From assembly GCA_003416985.1 (NCBI GenBank), contig QVIN01000011.1:1-64000 (forward strand): a stretch of 64,000 nt of DNA. Reading direction: 5' to 3'. Origin of the DNA: Duganella sp. BJB480. GTDB taxonomy: Bacteria > Pseudomonadota > Gammaproteobacteria > Burkholderiales > Burkholderiaceae_D. The notes under the pieces were generated by a model, which saw only the letters and a program-made list of their open reading frames with translations, did no database searches and was not told where the DNA came from. Made by a program: the position numbers and the translations under genes. Positions 17,489-26,167 of this stretch are shown piece by piece (positions within the stretch are counted from its first letter, which is position 1; each line of letters opens with the position of its first letter).

Positions 17489-18559
17489 TCAAGCGCAAAG
17501 TCGGTCCAGCATTTTGTGGATGGCCTTGATCTGCACGGCCTCGCGCGAATAGTAGGGCGACTCGGCATACCGGGTGCTGTATCCCCACCAGTCCCAGCAG
17601 CCATCCGGGTTCTGGATCTCGCCGTTGTCCGTGCCTTCGGCCTGCGGATACAGCACGATGATGTCGTTGCTCTCGGCGATGTGGTTGTAGCCGGTGGTGG
17701 TGAAGTAGCGGTTGCCGTACGGCGGCTGGTTGGCGATGTCGGCGCGGCCGTTGACATAGTCGGTGTAGTTGTAGCCCTGCTTGCAGCCGTGCAGGGCGAT
17801 GTGCACGCGCGGCTCGGCCACTTCCCCCGCCAGCACCTTCGACGGAATGTAGGCGTAGCCGAACTTGCTCATGCTGGCCCACGGCGCGTCGTCGCCCAGG
17901 AATTCGGTCTGGTCGAAGCACTGCAGCTGGCCGGTGAGCTGCTCGGCGGGCGGCTTCAGCGGGCCGTAGATATGGCGCAGGATGTCGTGCGATTGCATGA
18001 AGCCGCCGTTGTTGATGTACGGCGGCTGGTTGGTCGCCAGCTCCGAATCTTCCGGGTTGTCGGTGATGATGCTGTGCCCGGCGGGGATGTTGTCGTGATA
18101 GGCGATGTTCTCCTGCTTCACGCCCAGCATCTCGTAGAACTCGCGGGTGCGCCGCACCACGTCGGAATAGACCACGTCGTCCTCGCTGCCGGTGAAGATG
18201 TAGAGCCGGTCGTCGGCCAGGTTGGCGACGTCGTCGATCAGGCCGGCCTGGGCCGTGTCGCGCGCCATGCCCGCCAGCCGTTGCGCATCCGGGCTGGTGG
18301 CCGGAATCAACGGGTTCATGCAGATGTACAGCGAGTTCTCGATGCGGGAGTCCTGCGGCGTCACCATGCCGCCGGCCTGGTAGGTCTCGGCGCAGCGGAA
18401 CGGCCCGCCGGCGATGATGCCGGCCCCCGCGAAGCTGGCCGACCGCGCCAGGTGCAGCTGCACGGTCATGAAGGCGCCGGACGAAAGCCCGGAGATGGAA
18501 TTTTTCTGCTTCGACGCCGCATATGATCCGAGTTGAACAATTTTGCCACTGGCTACCAT
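17489..18559 (-). CDS. PHB depolymerase (PhaZd-like, no signal peptide)
   Basis: A 356-residue alpha/beta hydrolase that should cleave polyhydroxybutyrate. The lipase box GLSSGAF (Ser at about residue 27) lies very near the N-terminus, followed by an Asp/His-containing core (HIALHGCKQGYNYTDYVN; ILYPQAEGTDNGEIQNPDGCWDWWGY). The sequence resembles the catalytic domain of type I extracellular depolymerases but lacks a signal peptide, linker and substrate-binding domain, as in the intracellular PhaZd enzymes of Ralstonia. GGAGGT precedes the ATG. The phasin gene follows at once, so it probably acts on native granules. Confidence 0.82.
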   Translation of the reverse strand: MVASGKIVQLGSYAASKQKNSISGLSSGAFMTVQLHLARSASFAGAGIIAGGPFRCAETYQAGGMVTPQDSRIENSLYICMNPLIPATSPDAQRLAGMARDTAQAGLIDDVANLADDRLYIFTGSEDDVVYSDVVRRTREFYEMLGVKQENIAYHDNIPAGHSIITDNPEDSELATNQPPYINNGGFMQSHDILRHIYGPLKPPAEQLTGQLQCFDQTEFLGDDAPWASMSKFGYAYIPSKVLAGEVAEPRVHIALHGCKQGYNYTDYVNGRADIANQPPYGNRYFTTTGYNHIAESNDIIVLYPQAEGTDNGEIQNPDGCWDWWGYSTRYAESPYYSREAVQIKAIHKMLDRLCA

Positions 18560-18710
18560 CGTGGACCTCCTGTTTGAGCTGGGGATGAATTTTCCGGGGG
18601 GAACTGGCTAGAAGCGGTATTCTGCGGGCGCTTCGCGCAAGGCTATTGAGCTTTATCAAGATAAGCGAAGAACAATTAGATGCAAGAAAAATAATTATTC
18701 TCCACGACTT

Positions 18711-18729
18711 GTAAATGAGAATCATTATT
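18711..18729 (+). promoter_or_regulatory. Fur box upstream of the heme-uptake genes
   Basis: The 19-mer GTAAATGAGAATCATTATT matches the Fur consensus GATAATGATAATCATTATC at 15 of 19 positions, including the core GA-AATCATTAT. It lies about 70 bases before the TonB receptor start, placing receptor and HmuS-like gene under iron repression. Confidence 0.8.
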
Positions 18730-18800
18730 GTTAATATGTGTTTTTTGCCAGCAATCGCCGTAGGTCCGAGAGCCAGCCGTCACCTCACTCCTGGAACTCT

Positions 18801-21101
18801 ATGGCCGCTATCACTTCGGGCGCCCGGCATACGGCCGCGCCTTTCATCCTTCACGCCGTCACGCTGGCGGTGCTCACCGCGCTGCTGCCGGCCCATGCCG
18901 CCGACGCGCCCGCCACGCCCGCGCTGGGCGAGATCCTGGTCAAGGCCAAACGCGACGACAGCAGCAACACCCGCAACGGCGCCACCACCGTCATCGACGC
19001 CGAGCAGATCGGCAAGAACAACGCCATCGACCTGGCCAACCTCGCGCGCTATTCGCCGCTGATCAGCGTGCCGTCCGCCGCCAGCGGCTCCGGCAATATC
19101 TGGGATGGCGCCGGCAATACCGGCATCAACATCCGTGGCGCCGAAGGCAACCGCGTCAGCCTGGAGCTGGACGGCATCGCGCTGCCCGACGCCGCGCCCA
19201 AGCCGGACGCCAACTCCACCAACGCCTTCGGCATCGGCCGCGACTACTTCGATCCCGAGACCTTCCGCGAAGTACGCATCGGCTCCGGCACCAGTCCGGC
19301 CGGCGCCGGCACGCCGGGCATCGGCGGCGCGGTCTCGTTCATCACCAAGACGCCGGAAGAGTACCTGGCCACCCGCAAGCTCTACGCCGACTACAAGTTC
19401 GGCTATACCTCCGATCATGCGCAGCGCATGCATGCGGTGACCGCCGCCGCCCAGCTCAGCGATCATTTGCAAGGCCTGATCGTCGGCGTGCACCGCGACG
19501 GCGAGCAAGGCAAGAGCAAGGGCGGCACGCCGCAGAACCCCGACGACTGGAGCTCGGACGCCGTATTGGCCAAGCTGAACTGGACGCTGGCGCGCGACCA
19601 GAAGCTCAACTTCACCATCGACAACTACAAGGCCCAGCACGACCTGGTGTTCGCCAACAAGCTGGCCGCGTCCTACCCGGAAGGCGCGACGCAGGATGCG
19701 CGCACCGAGCGCACCCGCTACAGCATCGAACACCATTACACGCCGGGCGCCGGCCTGCTGTTCGACACGCTGGACACCCGCGCCTACACGCAGAACGCGT
19801 CGGTGGTGGACCAGACCCGCGCCAGCTACATCACCGGCGGCCAGCCCTACCTGCGCAACATCTCGACCGGCTTCTACAACAACAGCAAGGGCCTGGCGCT
19901 GGACGCCACCAGGCAGCTGGCTCCGCTGAGCATGCTGAGCTACGGCATCAGCTACGAGCAGCAGGAGTCGCGCCGTCCATGGCTGGAAGACCGCACGGTG
20001 ATCAAGACCGGCGCACACCAGGTCACCATGAAAAACCGCATGGCCGACATGGACACCGACAAGCTGGCCGCCTACCTGCGCGGCGAGTTCGGCTTCACGC
20101 TGCTGGGCCACCAGGCCACGCTGACGCCGGGCCTGCGCGCCGAACGCCGCAAGCTGAAGCCGAAGAACCTGGCGGCCTACCTGATCGCCGTGCCCAGCGC
20201 TGCCAGGGAAATCCGGGAGGAGACCGACTCCTTCCTCACGCCCAGCCTGAACCTGTCGGTCGAACTGGCGCCCGGCTTCAGCACGTACGCGCAGTACAGC
20301 CGGGGCACGCGCCTGCCGACGGCGGCCGAGCGCACCGGTACCTACGATTCGTTCAGCTACACGGCGGCCGGCAACGCCTACGCCGTGCTGGGCAATCCCA
20401 ACCTGCAAAAGGAAACCAGCAACGCGTTTGAAATCGGCGTGAAGGGCGCGCCGGCCAACGGCGTGGAACTGAGCGCGTCGGCGTTCTACACCCGCTACAG
20501 CAACCTGATCGAATACGCCGCGCAGCCGCTGGACCCGGTCAACTATCCGACCATTACCTTCGGCCTGTATCGCCCGGAAAACGTCGGCAAGGCCAACACC
20601 AAGGGGATCGAAGTCAGCAGCCGTTTCCTGCTGGGCCAGTGGGCCGAGGCGATGAAGGGCTACAGCGTGGCGCTGGCCGGCGGCATCTCGCGGGGCACGG
20701 CGGAGAACCGCCTGACCGGCAAGCAGGCCGACCTGCCGTCGATCCAGCCCTACAAGGCCAACGCCACCTTCGCCTATGACGATCCGGCGTTGCGCGGCGG
20801 CGCGGCCTTCGTGGTCAGCACCGTGCGCGGCAAGAAGGCGGCCGACGATGTAATCACCGACGCCAGCGGCGCGCGCTTCGCCGTGCCGGGTTCGACGGTG
20901 ATGGATCTCACCGCCTACTGGAATATCGGCAAGCACGCCGTGCTCAACGCTGGCATCTACAACCTCGGCGACAAGAAGTACTGGGATTACGCCTCGGCGC
21001 GCAGCCTGCCGGCCGGCACCAGCGCCGCGACCCTGGCCGATATCGAACGCTACGTCCGTCCGGGCCGCAACTACGCGGTCAACCTCAAAGTGATCTACTA
21101 A
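18801..21101 (+). CDS. TonB-dependent heme/hemoglobin-type receptor
   Basis: Outer-membrane receptor, 766 residues: signal peptide (about 1-34, ending PAHA), plug domain (about 50-190, EILVKAKRDD; NIRGAEGNRVSLELDGIALPD) and a 22-strand barrel ending in Tyr (NLKVIY). The HmuS-like gene downstream and the Fur box upstream indicate heme. The NPNL box of heme receptors is present (GNPNLQKET), but the FRAP box is degenerate (GTRLPTAAER) and I see no His between them, where the heme-binding His usually sits. ATG 18801 is preferred to GTG 18738 because the signal peptide follows it. Confidence 0.88.
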   Translation: MAAITSGARHTAAPFILHAVTLAVLTALLPAHAADAPATPALGEILVKAKRDDSSNTRNGATTVIDAEQIGKNNAIDLANLARYSPLISVPSAASGSGNIWDGAGNTGINIRGAEGNRVSLELDGIALPDAAPKPDANSTNAFGIGRDYFDPETFREVRIGSGTSPAGAGTPGIGGAVSFITKTPEEYLATRKLYADYKFGYTSDHAQRMHAVTAAAQLSDHLQGLIVGVHRDGEQGKSKGGTPQNPDDWSSDAVLAKLNWTLARDQKLNFTIDNYKAQHDLVFANKLAASYPEGATQDARTERTRYSIEHHYTPGAGLLFDTLDTRAYTQNASVVDQTRASYITGGQPYLRNISTGFYNNSKGLALDATRQLAPLSMLSYGISYEQQESRRPWLEDRTVIKTGAHQVTMKNRMADMDTDKLAAYLRGEFGFTLLGHQATLTPGLRAERRKLKPKNLAAYLIAVPSAAREIREETDSFLTPSLNLSVELAPGFSTYAQYSRGTRLPTAAERTGTYDSFSYTAAGNAYAVLGNPNLQKETSNAFEIGVKGAPANGVELSASAFYTRYSNLIEYAAQPLDPVNYPTITFGLYRPENVGKANTKGIEVSSRFLLGQWAEAMKGYSVALAGGISRGTAENRLTGKQADLPSIQPYKANATFAYDDPALRGGAAFVVSTVRGKKAADDVITDASGARFAVPGSTVMDLTAYWNIGKHAVLNAGIYNLGDKKYWDYASARSLPAGTSAATLADIERYVRPGRNYAVNLKVIY

Positions 21102-21110
21102 GGAGTTCTT

Positions 21111-22283
21111 ATGAAAGCACATCACCGTTTTGCCCTGGCGCTGACCGGCGCCCTGATGCTGGCCAACCTGCCGGGCCACGCCGCCAGCCTGTCCGAGCGC
21201 TACGACGCGCTGCGCGCCGAACAACCCAGGCTGCAACTGCGCGACGCCGCCAAGACGCTCAACGTCTCCGAAGCCGAGCTGCTGGCCACCGGCATCGGCA
21301 AGACCGTCACCCGCTTGAAGGAAGGCGAGAACGTGCCGCGCGAAATCATGCGCCGCGCGCTGGACCTGGGCACCGTGCTGGCGCTGACCCGCAACGACAA
21401 CGGCGTGCTGGAACGCACCGGCGTCGCCACGCGCCTGAAGCCGCAGGAAGAAATCACCGGCCTCGACGCCGACAAGGAAAAGGAACGCGAAGCCCGCCTG
21501 CGCAACATCGCCGGCGGCTACCTGGGCGGCGAGATCGACCTGCGCTTCACCTTCAAGAACTGGAAGTACGCGTTCGCCGTGGTCCAGCCGGGCAAGGATG
21601 GCGTGGTATCGCGCAGCCTGCAATTCTTCGACACGCACGGCAACGCTGCGCACAAGATCTACGTGAAGAGCGACGCCGGCGTGCCGGTGTTCGACAAGCT
21701 GGTGGCCGAGTTCCGCAGTCCGGTGCAGAGCGCCGAGCTGAACGTGGTGGCCATGCCCGCCAGGGCCGCCGAGAAACCGGACAGCGCCGTCGACGTCAAG
21801 GAATTGCAGATGGCCTGGAACGAGCTGAGCGACGTGCACCAGTTCAACCGCCTGCTGAGCGAGTTCGGCGTGTCGCGCGAGCAGGCGATGCGCCTGGCCC
21901 CGGCCGGCGCCGTGCAGCGCATCACGCCGCTGGCGGTGCGCCAGCTGCTGGAAGAATCGGCGAAACAAAAACTGGACATCATGGCCTTCCTCGGCAACGA
22001 GTCGACCATCCAGATCTACAGCGGCAAGGTGAGCAAGGTGCAGGAGGCGGGCGGCTGGTTCAATGTGCTGGACCCGGACTTCAACCTGCACCTGCGCGAC
22101 AACGCCTTCAACAGCGGCTACGTCATCAAGCGCGCCGGCGTGACGTCGGTGGAATTCTTCGACAAGAACGGTGAGCTGGTGGTGAGTTTCTTCGGCGTGC
22201 GCGACCGGAACAAGCCGCAGCCGCAAAGCTGGGTCGACATGACCGCCGCGCTGCCCAAGCCCGACACCATAGCGCGCCGCTGA
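21111..22283 (+). CDS. HmuS/HemS-family hemin-degrading factor with a signal peptide
   Basis: The 390-residue product has the tandem HemS/ChuS domain pair: the first half includes LQFFDTHGNAAHKIYVKS (about 165-182), the second DVHQFNRLL, IMAFLGNESTIQIYSGKV, GGWFNVLDPDFNLHLRD and VSFFGVRDRN. Known HemS/ChuS/HmuS proteins are cytoplasmic and bind or degrade heme delivered by an ABC importer. Here a clear export signal precedes the domains (KAHHRFALALTGALMLANLP, cleavage after GHA, about residue 24), so the protein should be periplasmic. No HmuTUV importer is present. AAGGAG precedes the ATG, nine bases after the receptor stop. Confidence 0.88.
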   Translation: MKAHHRFALALTGALMLANLPGHAASLSERYDALRAEQPRLQLRDAAKTLNVSEAELLATGIGKTVTRLKEGENVPREIMRRALDLGTVLALTRNDNGVLERTGVATRLKPQEEITGLDADKEKEREARLRNIAGGYLGGEIDLRFTFKNWKYAFAVVQPGKDGVVSRSLQFFDTHGNAAHKIYVKSDAGVPVFDKLVAEFRSPVQSAELNVVAMPARAAEKPDSAVDVKELQMAWNELSDVHQFNRLLSEFGVSREQAMRLAPAGAVQRITPLAVRQLLEESAKQKLDIMAFLGNESTIQIYSGKVSKVQEAGGWFNVLDPDFNLHLRDNAFNSGYVIKRAGVTSVEFFDKNGELVVSFFGVRDRNKPQPQSWVDMTAALPKPDTIARR

Positions 22284-22341
22284 TTGCTTTAATACCAATG
22301 TTTCGCTATGCTGAGCCCCTCATTGAAAAGGGAGGAATGCC

Positions 22342-23094
22342 ATGTGGACCCATGTATCGAGCATAGAAACCAGCGCATCGCCGGCGGAGGTGTGGGCAAA
22401 GTTCGCGGACGTCGCCGGCTGGAAGCGCTGGAACGCCGGCATCGTTAACATCGAGCTGCACGGCCCCTTCGCCGAAGGCACGCGCTTCACGATGCAGGTG
22501 CCGGGCGGCGACACCTTCGTCAGCACCTTGCGGGCGGTGCGCGAGAATGAGGAGTTCACCGACGAAACCGTCATCGACGACAACCGCGTGCTGGTGTTCC
22601 ACCGCATCGAAGCCTTGCCGTCCGGCGGCAGCCGCATCAGCTACCGCACCGAGATCACGGGGCCGCAGGAAGCCGAGTTCGGCCCGATGGTGGTGGGCGA
22701 CTTCCCCGACGTGCTGGCCGCGCTGAAGCGCCACCTGGAAATCCCCGCCGCCGAGGAGCGCTTGCGGCTGGCGATGCAGGCCTCGGACGTGCAGGCGCTG
22801 GACCGGATCCTGGCGGACGACCTGCTGTTCACCAACCACATGGGCCAGATCGTCAGCAAGCCGCAGGACCTGGAGCTGCACCGCTCCGGCACGCTGCGTT
22901 TCCGCAGCGTCGAGACGGTCGATTTGCAGGTGCTGGGCAACGCTGCGCTGCCGATGACGTCGATCTGCGTCAAGCTCGACGGCTCGTATGGCGGGCAGAA
23001 TTTCGAAGCCCTGCTGCGCTTCACCCGCATCTGGCGGCAAGCGGACGACGGCCAGTGGCAACTGGCCGTGGCCCACAGCAGCCCGGTGCATTGA
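22342..23094 (+). CDS. SRPBCC domain fused to NTF2-like (DUF4440) domain
   Basis: A 250-residue cytoplasmic fusion. Residues 1-137 form a START/SRPBCC hydrophobic-ligand domain (SASPAEVWAKFADVAGWKRWN; GDFPDVLAALKRHLE helix). Residues 140-250 form an NTF2-like DUF4440 domain (RLAMQASDVQALDRILADDL; FTRIWRQADDGQWQLAVAHSS). Both are usually separate proteins. GGGAGG precedes the start. Function unknown. Confidence 0.78.
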   Translation: MWTHVSSIETSASPAEVWAKFADVAGWKRWNAGIVNIELHGPFAEGTRFTMQVPGGDTFVSTLRAVRENEEFTDETVIDDNRVLVFHRIEALPSGGSRISYRTEITGPQEAEFGPMVVGDFPDVLAALKRHLEIPAAEERLRLAMQASDVQALDRILADDLLFTNHMGQIVSKPQDLELHRSGTLRFRSVETVDLQVLGNAALPMTSICVKLDGSYGGQNFEALLRFTRIWRQADDGQWQLAVAHSSPVH

Positions 23095-23206
23095 CTTGCA
23101 TGGTTAAGGCCGGATGTTGTTTTTCGTTCGCGTGAAAAGTATCGGTTGATTTTTCGATCCAACGATGTCAGATTGTATAAATTGACAAATACGCACGGAG
23201 CGCGAA

Positions 23207-24493
23207 ATGAAATTTCTGCCTGTCGCCGGTTTGTGCTTGTCGGTGTTGCTGGCCTGTCCCGCCGGCGCCGACGAGACCTGCAATTCCCCCTACATGGCCA
23301 ACCTGATCAAGGGCCAGGAAGACTACGTCCATGTCTGGACGCTGGGCATCAAGGGCATCGGCGACGGCCGGGACAAGCTCGTCACCATCGACGTCAACCC
23401 GGCCTCGCCCAGGTACGGCAAGGTGATCAACAAGCTGTCGGTGCAAGGGCACGGCGACGCGCACCACTTCGGCTTCACCGAGGACCGCAAATACCTGTGG
23501 GCCGGCCGTCTGGAGGACAGCAAGATTTTCGTGTTCGATGTCGGCACCGATCCGGCCCATCCCAAGCTGGTCAAGACCATCGACAACGTGGCCGCCAAGA
23601 CCGGCTTCGTCGGCCCGCACACCTTCTACGCGCTGCCGGGCCGGATGCTGGTCGGCTTCCTGTCCAACCCGCGCGACAAGGGCGGCGCCACCGGCATCGC
23701 GGTGTACAACAACAAGGGCGACGTGGTGGCCAGCTATCCCAACCCGACCGGCAAGATCGGCGACGTGCAGGGCGACGGCTACGGCTACGACGTGGCGATC
23801 AACCCCGCCCGCAACGCCATGCTCACGTCCAGCTTCACCGGCTACGACAACTACCGCACCGACCTGGACAAGTTGATCAAGGATCCGGCGGCCATGCAAA
23901 AATTCGGCAACACCATGGTGCTGTGGGACTTCAAGGCCATGCAGCCGCTGCAGATATTCAGCACGCCGGGTGCGCCGCTTGAGGTGCGCTGGTCGCAGGC
24001 GCCAGGCGACAACTGGGCGATCACGGCCACCGCGCTGACGTCCAAACTGTGGCTGGTCCGGCCCGATGCCAACGGCCGCTGGCAGGCGCGCGACGTCGGG
24101 CCGATCGGCGATCCGGCCACCACGCCGCTGCCGGTCGACATGTCGATCACGGCCGATGGCAAGGGCTTGTGGGTCAACACCTTCATGGACGGCAAGACGC
24201 GGCTGTTCGACCTGAGCAATCCGGAAGCGCCGCGCCAGGTCTATGAGAAGGTCACCGGCAAGCACGTCAACATGGTCAGCCAGAGCTGGGACGGCAAGCG
24301 CCTGTACATCACCACCAGCCTGCTGGAACACTGGGACCTGGGCAACGACGACCACTTCATCAAGCTCTACCACTGGGACGGCCACGAGCTGAGCCAGCAA
24401 TGGAAGATCGATTTCTACAAGGAGAAACTGGGCCGTCCGCACCACATGAAGTTCAGCGCGAAGCCGGCCGCCAATGTGGCGTCATTGCATTGA
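23207..24493 (+). CDS. mtoX: Methanethiol oxidase (SBP56 / selenium-binding protein family)
   Basis: Periplasmic copper-dependent enzyme family that oxidises methanethiol to formaldehyde, hydrogen sulfide and hydrogen peroxide. The 428-residue product has a signal peptide (about 1-22) and the beta-propeller blocks of SBP56: SVQGHGDAHHFGF, TGFVGPHTFYALP, GYDVAINPARNAMLTSSF and a C-terminal GRPHHMKFS, all rich in candidate metal-binding His. The next gene encodes a SCO protein, the hallmark mtoX neighbour. A mauG gene, present in some mtoX loci, is not seen. Confidence 0.82.
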   Translation: MKFLPVAGLCLSVLLACPAGADETCNSPYMANLIKGQEDYVHVWTLGIKGIGDGRDKLVTIDVNPASPRYGKVINKLSVQGHGDAHHFGFTEDRKYLWAGRLEDSKIFVFDVGTDPAHPKLVKTIDNVAAKTGFVGPHTFYALPGRMLVGFLSNPRDKGGATGIAVYNNKGDVVASYPNPTGKIGDVQGDGYGYDVAINPARNAMLTSSFTGYDNYRTDLDKLIKDPAAMQKFGNTMVLWDFKAMQPLQIFSTPGAPLEVRWSQAPGDNWAITATALTSKLWLVRPDANGRWQARDVGPIGDPATTPLPVDMSITADGKGLWVNTFMDGKTRLFDLSNPEAPRQVYEKVTGKHVNMVSQSWDGKRLYITTSLLEHWDLGNDDHFIKLYHWDGHELSQQWKIDFYKEKLGRPHHMKFSAKPAANVASLH

Positions 24494-25217
24494 CCGCTGG
24501 CCGCTGTTGCCGGTCCTGCTCCTGTTCCTGCTGCTGAGCGGAACGGAGACAGCGCCGCTGGCCGGCGCGGCGCCACAGCCGGTGCCCGCGCCGTCGCGGC
24601 TGATCGTGCCGGCGGCGGGCAGCTACCGGCTGCCGGTGATACAGCCCGGTCCGCGCGGCATGGTGCTCGATAGCGACGGCCGCGACATGCCGCTGGAACG
24701 CTACACCACCGGCCGCGTCACGCTGCTCAGTTTCATGTACACCTATTGCACCGACGCCAGCGCGTGTCCGGCGCTGTTCTCCACATTGAATGCCTTGCGC
24801 GAACGGCTGCTCAACGCGCCCGCGCTGGCGCACCGCGTGCGACTGGTCAGCATGTCGTTCGACCCGGTCAACGATACGCCCGAGGCCATGAAGAACTACG
24901 GCGGCGCGCTGGCTCAACCCAGCCAGTCGCTGCGCTGGCATTTCCTGACATCGCGTTCGGTGGAGCGCCTGCAGCCCATCCTCGATGAGCTGGGGCAGAG
25001 CACCTCGGTCCAGCTCGACAAGCAGGGCAGGCCGACGCGCCTCTACTACCACCAGGTCAAGCTGTTCCTGTTCGACCAGCGGGGGCGGGTGCGCGAGATC
25101 TACAGTCCGGCCTTCCTGCAGCCGGAGCTGATCTACCGCGACATCCAGACCCTGCTGCTTGAGGCCGACACGACGCAAACCCACGCCGCCGTGCCGGACC
25201 GGCTGCTGCAACGCTAG
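24474..25217 (+). CDS. SCO1/SenC family copper chaperone, CX5C variant
   Basis: A 247-residue membrane-anchored or exported thioredoxin-fold protein that would deliver copper, most likely to MtoX, whose gene it overlaps by 20 bases. An N-terminal hydrophobic segment (about 8-22, WPLLPVLLLFLLLSG) is followed by the SCO core. The metal site reads YTYCTDASACPALF: the two Cys are separated by five residues instead of the usual three (CxxxC). The expected C-terminal His is present (YYHQVKLFLFDQRGRVRE). Copper binding by the altered loop is unproven. Confidence 0.82.
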   Translation: MWRHCIDRWPLLPVLLLFLLLSGTETAPLAGAAPQPVPAPSRLIVPAAGSYRLPVIQPGPRGMVLDSDGRDMPLERYTTGRVTLLSFMYTYCTDASACPALFSTLNALRERLLNAPALAHRVRLVSMSFDPVNDTPEAMKNYGGALAQPSQSLRWHFLTSRSVERLQPILDELGQSTSVQLDKQGRPTRLYYHQVKLFLFDQRGRVREIYSPAFLQPELIYRDIQTLLLEADTTQTHAAVPDRLLQR

Positions 25218-25229
25218 CGGCGCACTGGC

Positions 25230-26009
25230 TTAGTAAGCGTAGCTGACGTAGACCGCGCCGGTGGGGCTGGTCTTGCGCTGGGTCAGCGGGCTGCGCGACG
25301 CGTCGCGCAGCAGGTGGTTGGCGCCCAGCATCGAGGTCACGCTCCATTTCTGGTCGATCTTGTGCTGCCAGGTCAGCATCAGGTTGGCCTCGTACAGGCC
25401 GGACTTGGCCTGGTAGGCCTTGAACTGCGACGCGGCCGCCTGCTTGGCCGTCACGCCGTAGTAGGTCTGCGCATATTTGTTGTCGGCGAAGCCCGCCGTC
25501 GCGCCCAGTGAAACATGGTCGTTGGGCGCGTCGAGCAGCTGGGCCGTCACGCCGGCGCGGTAGGTCTTGCCGTTCTCGCGCTGCGACAGCGGCAGCTCCG
25601 CGCCGACGTTGAACTCCAGCATGGACAGCGGCTTGTAGCCCAGGCTCAGGTTGGCGGTGGCGCTGCCCTTGATGTCGCCCATGCCTTTCAGGTCCGCGCT
25701 GCCGGTGTTGCCGAAGATACCCTTCTCGTTCTTTTCCTTGCGCTCGCCGCGATAGCCCAGTGCCGCGCTATAGGTCAGCGGACCTTGCTGGCCGCCGTAG
25801 CCGATGCCGCGCAGGGTGCTGGCGAAGAAGCCGCTGGCGTGGCTGTAGTCCAGCAGCACCACCGGCGCCACGGTGTTCTGCTTGGAGCCGGAGTAGCGCG
25901 CGCCGGCCGCTACGCCGCCGCCGAGGGTGAACTGGCTGTCGTCGGCCGCCAGGGCCAGGGAGGGAAGCAGCAGGCAAGCCGCCACAGCGGAGATCAGGCG
26001 TAAATTCAT
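25230..26009 (-). CDS. MipA/OmpV family outer-membrane protein
   Basis: A 259-residue outer-membrane beta-barrel with a signal peptide (1-21, ending ALA-ADDSQ) and the family start FTLGGGVAAGARYSGS, then alternating amphipathic strands ending in an aromatic C-terminus (VYVSYAY). MipA/OmpV proteins are linked to cell-wall scaffolding or small-solute passage. The gene lies divergent from a two-component system (start 159 bases away), a pairing seen often in proteobacteria, so it is a likely target of that regulator. Confidence 0.88.
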   Translation of the reverse strand: MNLRLISAVAACLLLPSLALAADDSQFTLGGGVAAGARYSGSKQNTVAPVVLLDYSHASGFFASTLRGIGYGGQQGPLTYSAALGYRGERKEKNEKGIFGNTGSADLKGMGDIKGSATANLSLGYKPLSMLEFNVGAELPLSQRENGKTYRAGVTAQLLDAPNDHVSLGATAGFADNKYAQTYYGVTAKQAAASQFKAYQAKSGLYEANLMLTWQHKIDQKWSVTSMLGANHLLRDASRSPLTQRKTSPTGAVYVSYAY

Positions 26010-26167
26010 GGTCTAGTCCATTCAGAAGTAGCACCGGCGCCACGATGGCCCGGTCGACTGCATGCAGTATGGATAACCGCCATGAAGGCAATCTGAGCCT
26101 TTGATGAAGAAAACATGAAGACGGCGTCTTTAGCTCATCTTCAGATTGGGATGGTCTAATATCGCTC

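Noticed and set aside
18780..22298. A 1172-residue minus-strand frame opposite the heme receptor and HmuS-like genes
   Set aside because: Spans two real genes and their spacer on the other strand; low-complexity composition and no motifs.
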